Source: Zeus faber (taxonomy: Eukaryota; Chordata; Actinopteri; Zeiformes; Zeidae). Taken from it: DNA of 64,000 nt. The stretch spans positions 682,001-746,000 of the forward strand of contig OY482861.1 of NCBI GenBank assembly GCA_960531495.1. Direction: 5' to 3'. Made by a program: the position numbers and the translations under genes. Positions 49,701-60,100 of this stretch are shown piece by piece. Each line of letters opens with the position of its first letter. Position 1 is the stretch's first letter. A model generated the notes under the pieces. The model was given only the letters and a program-made list of their open reading frames with translations, did no database searches and was not told the origin of the DNA.

Positions 49701-51042
49701 GGAATTGGTTAAACGCTTCAGTCATTACTCTGTGTGACAGTGTCAGACAGTTTAAATACAATGGTGAACTAGTATATGCTGCTAAAGTGTTGTTTGTCAA
49801 CCAGTTTTAGGCCCATCTAACATGTATTTGTCGAGTTATGATCATTTTCATCTTTATGTGTACATGTGGGAAAAAACGCATTTTCAGCCGATTTAAACGT
49901 CGAAAAGGGGAATTGCTTAAACGCTTCAGTCATTACTCTGTGTGACAGTGTCAGACAGTTTAAATACAATGGTGAACTAGTATATGCTGCTAAAGTGTTG
50001 TTTGTCAACCAGTTTTAGGCCCATGTAAAATGTATTTGTCGAGTTATGATTATTTTCATCATTGTGTGCACATGTGGGAAAAAACGCATTTTCAGCCGAT
50101 TTAAACGTCGAAAAGGAGAATTGGTTAAACGCTTCAGTCATTACTCTGTGTGACAGTGTCAGACAGTTTAAATACAATGGTGATCTAGTATATGCTGCTA
50201 AAGCGTTGTTTGTCAAACAGTTTTAGGCCCATACAACATGTATTTGTCGAGGTATGAGCATTTTCAGAACATTGGACGGTTTGCTGTCTAGCTGAATTAG
50301 AGAAACACCGAACCATTGTCTCTTCAGAGGTGAATGATTCAGAATGCTGCAGTACAGCATAGAAATTTTATTAATATGATGAACTATTATGTGCTTCTTA
50401 AGTGTTTCTCACAGATTTCTAGGCCCATCTAACATGTATTTGTGGAGTTATGATCATTTTCATCATTGTGTGCACATGTGGGAAAAAACGCATTTTCAGC
50501 CGATTTAAACGTCGAAAAGGGGAATTGGTTAAACGCTTCAGTCAGTACTCTGTGTGACAGTGTCAGACAGTTTAAATACAATGGTGAACTAGTATATGCT
50601 GCTAAAGCGTTGTTTGTCAACCAGTTTTAGGCCCATCTAACATGTATTTGTGGAGTTATGATCATTTTCATCATTGTGGGAAAAAACGCATTTTCAGCCG
50701 ATTTAAACGTCGAAAAGGGGAATTGGTTAAACGCTTCAGTCATTACTCTGTGTGACAGTGTCAGACAGTTTAAATACAATGGTGAACTAGTATATGCTGC
50801 TAAAGTGTTGTTTGTCAACCAGTTTTAGGCCCATCTAACATGTATTTGTCGAGTTATGATCATTTTCATCATTATGTGTACATGTGGGAAAAAACGCATT
50901 TTCAGCCGATTTAAACGTCGAAAAGGGGAATTGCTTGAACGCTTCAGTCAGTACTCTGTGTGACAGTGTCAGACAGTTTAAATACAATGGTGAACTAGTA
51001 TATGCTGCTAAAGCGTTGTTTGTCAAACAGTTTTAGGCCCAT

Positions 51043-51238
51043 ACAACATGTATTTGTCGAGGTATGAGCATTTTCAGAACATTGGACGGTTTGCTGTCTA
51101 GCTGAATTAGAGAAACACCGAACCATTGTCTCTTCAGAGGTGAATGATTCAGAATGCTGCAGTACAGCATTGAAATTTAATTAATATGATGAACTATTAT
51201 GTGCTTCCTAAGTTTTTCTCTCAGATTTCTATGCCCAT
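51043..51238. repeat. Representative B-alpha monomer (196 bp)
   Basis: Head ACAACATGTATTTGTCGAGG with TATGAGCATTTTCAGAACAT, then GGACGGTTTGCTGTCTAGCT, AGAGAAACACCGAACC, TTCAGAGGTGAATGATTCAG, CTGCAGTACAGCAT, AATTTAATTAATATGATG, and a tail in two versions (CTTCCTAAGTTTTTCTCTCA or CTTCTTAAGTGTTTCTCACA) before AGATTTCTATGCCCAT or AGATTTCTAGGCCCAT. Apart from head and tail it shows no evident similarity to A. A subtype with TGTCTATTCAG and CTGTAGTAGAGC occurs, for example, at 15616, 29976, 43728 and 55304. Confidence 0.88.
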
Positions 51239-51434
51239 CTAACATGTATTTCTGGAGTTATGATCATTTTCAGAACTTGTGACGGATTGCTGTCTAGCTG
51301 AATTAGAGAAACACCGAACCATTGTCTCTTCAGAGGTGAATGATTCAGAATGCTGCAGTACAGCATAGAAATTTTATTAATATGATGAACTATTATGTGC
51401 TTCTTAAGTGTTTCTCACAGATTTCTAGGCCCAT
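51239..51434. repeat. Representative B-beta monomer (196 bp)
   Basis: B body with a different head: TCTAACATGTATTTCTGGAG, TTATGATCATTTTCAGAACT, TGTGACGG. The first 30 or so bases match A better than B-alpha, suggesting an A-head/B-body recombinant. B-beta almost always directly follows B-alpha (2583, 5019, 16424, 17232, 26116, 30784, 40676, 61782 and others). Confidence 0.85.
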
Positions 51435-52241
51435 CTAACATGTATTTGTGGAGTTATGATCATTTTCATCATTGTGTGCACATGTGGGAAAAAACGCATT
51501 TTCAGCCGATTTAAACGTCGAAAAGGGGAATTGGTTAAACGCTTCAGTCATTACTCTGTGTGACAGTGTCAGACAGTTTAAATACAATGGTGAACTAGTA
51601 TATGCTGCTAAAGTGTTGTTTGTCAACCAGTTTTAGGCCCATCTAACATGTATTTGTCGAGTTATGATCATTTTCATCATTATGTGTACATGTGGGAAAA
51701 AACGCATTTTCAGCCGATTTAAACGTCGAAAAGGGGAATTGGTTAAACGCTTCAGTCATTACTCTGTGTGACAGTGTCAGACAGTTTAAATACAATGGTG
51801 AACTAGTATATGCTGCTAAAGCGTTGTTTGTCAAACAGTTTTAGGCCCATCTAACATGTATTTGTCGAGGTATGAGCATTTTCAGAACATTGGACGGTTG
51901 CTGTCTAGCTGAATTAGAGAAACACCGAACCTTTGTCTCTTCAGAGGTGAATGATTCAGAATGCTGCAGTACAGCATTGAAATTTAATTAATGTGATGAA
52001 CTATTATGTGCTTCCTAAGTTTTTCTCTCAGATTTCTATGCCCATCTAACATGTATTTCTGGAGTTATGATCATTTTCAGAACTTGTGACGGTTTGCTGT
52101 CTAGCTGATTTAGAGAAACACCGAACCATTGTCTCTTCAGAGGTGAATGATTCAGAATGCTGCAGTACAGTATAGAAATTTTATTAATATGATGAACTAT
52201 TATGTGCTTCCTAAGTTTTTCTCTCAGATTTCTATGCCCAT

Positions 52242-52449
52242 CTAACATGTATTTGTGGAGTTAGGATCATTTTCATCATAGTGTGCACATGTGGGAAAAA
52301 ACGCATTTTCAGCCGATTTAAACGTCGAAAAGGGGAATTGGTTAAACGCTTCAGTCATTACTCTGTGTGACAGTGTCAGACAGTTTAAATACAATGGTGA
52401 ACTAGTATATGCTGCTAAAGTGTTGTTTGTCAACCAGTTTTAGGCCCAT
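52242..52449. repeat. Representative A monomer (208 bp), empty LINE site
   Basis: Typical full-length A unit. In order it shows the shared head (TAACATGTATTTGTGGAGTT), GTGTGCACATGTGGG with the palindrome TGTGCACA, GCATTTTCAGCCGATT, TTTAAACGTCGAAAAG, the perfect inverted repeat TGACAGTGTCA, AACTAGTATATGCTGC, and the shared tail CAGTTTTAGGCCCAT. It corresponds to the monomer interrupted by both LINE copies, so its junction with 52450 shows the pre-insertion target. Confidence 0.9.
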
Positions 52450-52657
52450 CTAACATGTATTTGTCGAGTTATGATCATTTTCATCATTATGTGTACATGT
52501 GGGAAAAAACGCATTTTCAGCCGATTTAAACGTCTAAAAGGGGAATTGCTTGAACGCTTCAGTCAGTACTCTGTGTGACAGTGTCAGACAGTTTAAATAC
52601 AATGGTGAACTAGTATATGCTGCTAAAGCGTTGTTTGTCAACCAGTTTTAGGCCCAT

Positions 52658-52855
52658 CTAACATGTATTTGTGGAGTTATGATCATTTTCATCATTGTGG
52701 GAAAAAACGCATTTTCAGCCGATTTAAACGTCGAAAAGGGGAATTGGTTAAACGCTTCAGTCATTACTCTGTGTGACAGTGTCAGACAGTTTAAATACAA
52801 TGGTGAACTAGTATATGCTGCTAAAGTGTTGTTTGTCAACCAGTTTTAGGCCCAT
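52658..52855. repeat. Representative short A monomer (198 bp subtype)
   Basis: Identical in plan to A but lacking 10 bp, so CATTGTGTGCACATGTGGG becomes CATTGTGGG and the TGTGCACA palindrome is lost. I find 15 such units, at 7468, 13592, 15418, 24082, 26728, 29166, 37624, 38642, 41288, 42306, 45956, 46974, 50637, 52658 and 58340. Most follow an A bearing GCTTGAACGC, so they spread by block copying from one deletion event. Confidence 0.9.
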
Positions 52856-55800
52856 GTAAAATGTATTTGTCGAGTTATGATTATTTTCATCATTGTGTGC
52901 ACATGTGGGAAAAAACGCATTTTCAGCCGATTTAAACGTCGAAAAGGAGAATTGGTTAAACGCTTCAGTCATTACTCTGTGTGACAGTGTCAGACAGTTT
53001 AAATACAATGGTGATCTAGTATATGCTGCTAAAGCGTTGTTTGTCAAACAGTTTTAGGCCCATACAACATGTATTTGTCGAGGTATGAGCATTTTCAGAA
53101 CATTGGACGGTTTGCTGTCTAGCTGAATTAGAGAAACACCGAACCATTGTCTCTTCAGAGGTGAATGATTCAGAATGCTGCAGTACAGCATAGAAATTTT
53201 ATTAATATGATGAACTATTATGTGCTTCTTAAGTGTTTCTCACAGATTTCTAGGCCCATCTAACATGTATTTGTGGAGTTATGATCATTTTCATCATTGT
53301 GTGCACATGTGGGAAAAAACGCATTTTCAGCCGATTTAAACGTCGAAAAGGGGAATTGGTTAAACGCTTCAGTCATTACTCTGTGTGACAGTGTCAGACA
53401 GTTTAAATACATTGGTGAACTAGTATATGCTGCTAAAGTGTTGTTTGTCAACCAGTTTTAGGCCCATCTAACATGTATTTGTCGAGTTATGATCATTTTC
53501 ATCATTATGTGTACATGTGGGAAAAAACGCATTTTCAGCCGATTTAAACGTCGAAAAGGGGAATTGCTTAAACGCTTCAGTCATTTCTCTGTGTGACAGT
53601 GTCAGACAGTTTAAATACAATGGTGAACTAGTATATGCTGCTAAAGCGTTGTTTGTCAAACAGTTTTAGGCCCATCTAACATGTATTTGTGGAGTTATGA
53701 TCATTTTCATCATTGTGTGCACATGTGGGAAAAAACGCATTTTCAGCCGATTTAAACGTCGAAAAGGGGAATTGGTTAAACGCTTCAGTCATTACTCTGT
53801 GTGACAGTGTCAGACAGTTTAAATACAATGGTGAACTAGTATATGCTGCTAAAGTGTTGTTTGTCAACCAGTTTTAGGCCCATCTAACATGTATTTGTCG
53901 AGTTATGATCATTTTCATCATTATGTGTACATGTGGGAAAAAACGCATTTTCAGCCGATTTAAACGTCGAGAAGGGGAATTGCTTAAACGCTTCAGTCAT
54001 TACTCTGTGTGACAGTGTCAGACTGTTTAAATACAATGGTGAACTAGTATATGCTGCTAAAGCGTTGTTTGTCAAACAGTTTTAGGCCCATACAACATGT
54101 ATTTGTCGAGGTATGAGCATTTTCAGAACATTGGACGGTTTGCTGTCTAGCTGAATTAGAGAAACACCGAACCATTGTCTCTTCAGAGGTGAATGATTGA
54201 GAATGCTGCAGTACAGCATTGAAATTTAATTAATGTGATGAACTATTATGTGCTTCCTAAGTTTTTCTCTCAGATTTCTATGCCCATCTAACATGTATTT
54301 CTGGAGTTATGATCATTTTCAGAACTTGTGACGGTTTGCTGTCTAGCTGAATTAGAGAAACACCGAACCATTGTCTCTTCAGAGGTGAATGATTCAGAAT
54401 GCTGCAGTACAGCATAGAAATTTTATTAATATGATGAACTATTATGTGCTTCTTAAGTGTTTCTCACAGATTTCTAGGCCCATCTAACATGTATTTGTGG
54501 AGTTATGATCATTTTCATCATTGTGTGCACATGTGGGAAAAAACGCATTTTCAGCCGATTTAAACGTCGAAAAGGGGAATTGCTTAAACGCTTCAGTCAT
54601 TACTCTGTGTGACAGTGTCAGACAGTTTAAATACAATGGTGAACTAGTATATGCTGCTAAAGCGTTGTTTGTCAAACAGTTTTAGGCCCATACAACATGT
54701 ATTTGTCGAGGTATGAGCATTTTCAGAACATTGGACGGTTTGCTGTCTAGTAGAATTAGAGAAACACCGAACCATTGTCTCTTCAGAGGTGAATGATTCA
54801 GAATGCTGCAGTACAGCATAGAAATTTAATTAATATGATGAACTATTATGTGCTTCTTAAGTGTTTCTCACAGATTTCTAGGCCCATCTAACATGTATTT
54901 GTGGAGTTATGATCATTTTCATCATTGTGTGCACATGTTGGAAAAAACGCATTTTCAGCCGATTTAAACGTCGAAAAGGGGAATTGGTTAAACGCTTCAG
55001 TCATTACTCTGTGTGACAGTGTCAGACAGTTTAAATACATTGGTGAACTAGTATATGCTGCTAAAGTGTTGTTTGTCAACCAGTTTTAGGCCCATCTAAC
55101 ATGTATTTGTCGAGTTATGATCATTTTCATCATTATGTGTACATGTGGGAAAAAACGCATTTTCAGCCGATTTAAACGTCGAAAAGGAGAATTGGTTAAA
55201 CGCTTCAGTCATTACTCTGTGTGACAGTGTCAGACAGTTTAAATACAATGGTGAACTAGTATATGCTGCTAAAGCGTTGTTTGTCAAACAGTTTTAGGCC
55301 CATACAACATGTATTTGTCGAGGTATGAGCATTTTCAGAACATTGGACGGTTTGCTGTCTAGCTGAATTAGAGAAACACCGAACCATTGTCTATTCAGAG
55401 GTGAATGATTCAGAATGCTGTAGTAGAGCATAGAAATTTTATTAATATGATGAACTATTATGTGCTTCCTAAGTTTTTCTCTCAGATTTCTATGCCCATC
55501 TAACATGTATTTGTGGAGTTAGGATCATTTTCATCATAGTGTGCACATGTGGGAAAAAACGCATTTTCAGCCGATTTAAACGTCGAAAAGGGGAATTGGT
55601 TAAACGCTTCAGTCATTACTCTGTGTGACAGTGTCAGACAGTTTAAATACAATGGTGAACTAGTATATGCTGCTAAAGTGTTGTTTGTCAAACAGTTTTA
55701 GGCCCATATACAATGTATTTGTCGAGTTATGATTATTTTCATCATTGTGTGCACATGTGGGAAAAAACGCATTTTCAGCCAATTTAAACGTCGAAAAGGG

Positions 55801-57115
55801 GAATTGGTTAAACGCTTCAGTCATTACTCTGTGTGACAGTGTCAGACAGTTTAAATACAATGGTGAACTAGTATATGCTGCTAAAGCGTTGTTTGTCAAA
55901 CAGTTTTAGGCCCATACAACATGTATTTGACGAGGTATGAGCATTTTCAGAACATTGGACGGTTTGCTGTCTAGCTGAATTAGAGAAACACCGAACCATT
56001 GTCTCTTCAGAGGTGAATGATTCAGAATGCTGCAGTACAGCATAGAAATTTTATTAATATGATGAACTATTATGTGCTTCCTAATTTTTTCTCTCAGATT
56101 TCTATGCCCATCTAACATGTATTTCTGGAGTTATGATCATTTTCAGAACTTGTGACGGTTTGCTGTCTAGCTGAATTAGAGAAACACCGAACCATTGTCT
56201 CTTCAGAGGTGAATGATTCAGAATGCTGCAGTACAGCATAGAAATTTTATTAATATGATGAACTATTATGTGCTTCTTAAGTGTTTCTCACAGATTTCTA
56301 GGCCCATCTAACATGTATTTGTGGAGTTATGATCATTTTCATCATTGTGTGCACATGTGGGAAAAAACGCATTTTCAGCCGATTTAAACGTCGAAAAGGG
56401 GAATTGCTTAAACGCTTCAGTCATTACTCTGTTTGACAGTGTCAGACAGTTTAAATACAATGGTGAACTAGTATATGCTGCTAAAGCGTTGTTTGTCAAA
56501 CAGTTTTAGGCCCATACAACATGTATTTGTCGAGGTATGAGCATTTTCAGAACATTGGACGGTTTGCTGTCTAGCTGAATTAGAGAAACACCGAACCATT
56601 GTCTCTTCAGAGGTGAATGATTCAGAATGCTGTAGTAGAGCATAGAAATTTTATTAATATGATGAACTATTATGTACTTCCTAAGTTTTTCTCTCAGATT
56701 TCTATGCCCATCTAACATGTATTTGTGGAGTTAGGATCATTTTCATCATAGTGTGCACATGTGGGAAAAAACGCATTTTCAGCCGATTTAAACGTCGAAA
56801 AGGGGAATTGGTTAAACGCTTCAGTCATTACTCTGTGTGACAGTGTCAGACAGTTTAAATACAATGGTGAACTAGTATATGCTGCTAAAGCGTTGTTTGT
56901 CAAACAGTTTTAGGCCCATACAACATGTATTTGTCGAGTTATGATCATTTTCAGAACTTGTGACGGTTTGCTGTCTAGCTGAATTAGAGAAACACCGAAC
57001 CATTGTCTATTCAGAGGTGAATGATTCAGAATGCTGCAGTACAGCATAGAAATTTAATTAATATGATGAACTATTATGTGCTTCTTAAGTGTTTCTCACA
57101 AATTTCTAGGCCCAT

Positions 57116-60100
57116 ATAACATGTATTTGTGGAGTTAGGATCATTTTCATCATAGTGTGCACATGTGGGAAAAAACGCATTTTCAGCCGATTTAAACGTC
57201 GAAAAGGGGAATTGGTTAAACGCTTCAGTCATTACTCTGTGTGACAGTGTCAGACAGTTTAAATACAATGGTGAACTAGTATATGCTGCTAAAGTGTTGT
57301 TTGTCAACCAGTTTTAGGCCCATCTAACATGTATTTGTCGAGTTATGATCATTTTCATCATTATGTGTACATGTGGGAAAAAACGCATTTTCAGCCGATT
57401 TAAACGTCGAAAAGGGGAATTGGTTAAACGCTTCAGTCATTACTCTGTGTGACAGTGTCAGACAGTTTAAATACAATGGTGAACTAGTATATGCTGCTAA
57501 AGCGTTGTTTGTCAAACAGTTTTAGGCCCATCTAACATGTATTTGTCGAGGTATGAGCATTTTCAGAACATTGGACGGTTTGCTGTCTAGCTGAATTAGA
57601 GAAACACCGAACCTTTGTCTCTTCAGAGGTGAATGATTCAGAATGCTGCAGTACAGCATTGAAATTTAATTAATGTGATGAACTATTATGTGCTTCCTAA
57701 GTTTTTCTCTCAGATTTCTATGCCCATCTAACATGTATTTCTGGAGTTATGATCATTTTCAGAACTTGTGACGGTTTGCTGTCTAGCTGATTTAGAGAAA
57801 CACCGAACCATTGTCTCTTCAGAGGTGAATGATTCAGAATGCTGCAGTACAGTATAGAAATTTTATTAATATGATGAACTATTATGTGCTTCCTAAGTTT
57901 TTCTCTCAGATTTCTATGCCCATCTAACATGTATTTGTGGAGTTAGGATCATTTTCATCATAGTGTGCACATGTGGGAAAAAACGCATTTTCAGCCGATT
58001 TAAACGTCGAAAAGGGGAATTGGTTAAACGCTTCAGTCATTACTCTGTGTGACAGTGTCAGACAGTTTAAATACAATGGTGAACTAGTATATGCTGCTAA
58101 AGTGTTGTTTGTCAACCAGTTTTAGGCCCATCTAACATGTATTTGTCGAGTTATGATCATTTTCATCATTATGTGTACATGTGGGAAAAAACGCATTTTC
58201 AGCCGATTTAAACGTCTAAAAGGGGAATTGCTTGAACGCTTCAGTCAGTACTCTGTGTGACAGTGTCAGACAGTTTAAATACAATGGTGAACTAGTATAT
58301 GCTGCTAAAGCGTTGTTTGTCAACCAGTTTTAGGCCCATCTAACATGTATTTGTGGAGTTATGATCATTTTCATCATTGTGGGAAAAAACGCATTTTCAG
58401 CCGATTTAAACGTCGAAAAGGGGAATTGGTTAAACGCTTCAGTCATTACTCTGTGTGACAGTGTCAGACAGTTTAAATACAATGGTGAACTAGTATATGC
58501 TGCTAAAGTGTTGTTTGTCAACCAGTTTTAGGCCCATGTAAAATGTATTTGTCGAGTTATGATTATTTTCATCATTGTGTGCACATGTGGGAAAAAACGC
58601 ATTTTCAGCCGATTTAAACGTCGAAAAGGAGAATTGGTTAAACGCTTCAGTCATTACTCTGTGTGACAGTGTCAGACAGTTTAAATACAATGGTGATCTA
58701 GTATATGCTGCTAAAGCGTTGTTTGTCAAACAGTTTTAGGCCCATACAACATGTATTTGTCGAGGTATGAGCATTTTCAGAACATTGGACGGTTTGCTGT
58801 CTAGCTGAATTAGAGAAACACCGAACCATTGTCTCTTCAGAGGTGAATGATTCAGAATGCTGCAGTACAGCATAGAAATTTTATTAATATGATGAACTAT
58901 TATGTGCTTCTTAAGTGTTTCTCACAGATTTCTAGGCCCATCTAACATGTATTTGTGGAGTTATGATCATTTTCATCATTGTGTGCACATGTGGGAAAAA
59001 ACGCATTTTCAGCCGATTTAAACGTCGAAAAGGGGAATTGGTTAAACGCTTCAGTCATTACTCTGTGTGACAGTGTCAGACAGTTTAAATACATTGGTGA
59101 ACTAGTATATGCTGCTAAAGTGTTGTTTGTCAACCAGTTTTAGGCCCATCTAACATGTATTTGTCGAGTTATGATCATTTTCATCATTATGTGTACATGT
59201 GGGAAAAAACGCATTTTCAGCCGATTTAAACGTCGAAAAGGGGAATTGCTTAAACGCTTCAGTCATTTCTCTGTGTGACAGTGTCAGACAGTTTAAATAC
59301 AATGGTGAACTAGTATATGCTGCTAAAGCGTTGTTTGTCAAACAGTTTTAGGCCCATACAACATGTATTTGTCGAGGTATGAGCATTTTCAGAACATTGG
59401 ACGGTTTGCTGTCTAGCTGAATTAGAGAAACACCGAACCATTGTCTCTTCAGAGGTGAATGATTCAGAATGCTGCAGTACAGCATTGAAATTTAATTAAT
59501 ATGATGAACTATTATGTGCTTCCTAAGTTTTTCTCTCAGATTTCTATGCCCATCTAACATGTATTTCTGGAGTTATGATCATTTTCAGAACTTGTGACGG
59601 TTTGCTGTCTAGCTGAATTAGAGAAACACCAAACCATTGTCTCTTCAGAGGTGAATAATTCAGAATGCTGCAGTACAGCATAGAAATTTAATTAATATGA
59701 TGAACTATTATGTGCTTCTTAAGTGTTTCTCACAGATTTCTAGGCCCATCTAACATGTATTTGTGGAGTTATGATCATTTTCATCACTGTGTGCACATGT
59801 GGGAAAAAACGCATTTTCAGCCGATTTAAACGTCGAAAAGGGGAATTGCTTGAACGCTTCAGTCAGTACTCTGTGTGACAGTGTCAGACAGTTTAAATAC
59901 AATGGTGAACTAGTATATGCTGCTAAAGCGTTGTTTGTCAAACAGTTTTAGGCCCATCTAACATGTATTTGTGGAGTTATGATCATTTTCATCATTGTGT
60001 GCACATGTGGGAAAAAAGGCATTTTCAGCCGATTTAAACATCGAAAAGGGGAATTGGTTAAACGCTTCAGTCATTACTCTGTGTGACAGTGTCAGACAGT

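Larger units (their letters stand above)
43728..51434. repeat. A/B satellite array with a LINE-free version of the duplicated unit
   Basis: No gene. Order is B AA BB A BB AAAaA B AAaA B A B AA B AA B A B AAA B AaA BB. From 43728 to about 47170 it resembles the LINE-bearing units minus the LINE: B AA BB, a shortened A run, BB, then the A a A B A A a series. The B at 47784 is 197 bp with ACAACATTGTATTTGACGAG, as at 8694 and 11963. The B at 48397 is a chimera with a B-beta-like head (TTTCTGGAGTTATG) and a B-alpha body (GAACATTGGACGG). The B at 49413 is the only clear B-beta that follows an A monomer. Confidence 0.93.
51435..57115. repeat. A/B satellite array including the empty LINE target
   Basis: No gene. 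Order is AA BB AAaA B AAAA BB A B AA B AA BB A B A B. The first part (51435-53675) has the same monomer order and variants as the sequence flanking LINE copy 2, but with an uninterrupted junction at 52242-52460. The B at 51851 is 195 bp (GGACGGTTGCTG lacks one T). The A at 52450 carries the marker AACGTCTAAAAGG, and the A at 53884 carries CGTCGAGAAGG and CAGACTGTTT. The B at 56920 ends in the rare CACAAATTTCTAGGCC. Confidence 0.94.

Noticed and set aside
52300-52340. CENP-B box in the A monomer (reverse strand near TTCGACG)
   Set aside because: Only TTCG and a later CGG are present; the spacing and the central A do not fit the CENP-B core. A centromeric location remains possible but is unsupported.
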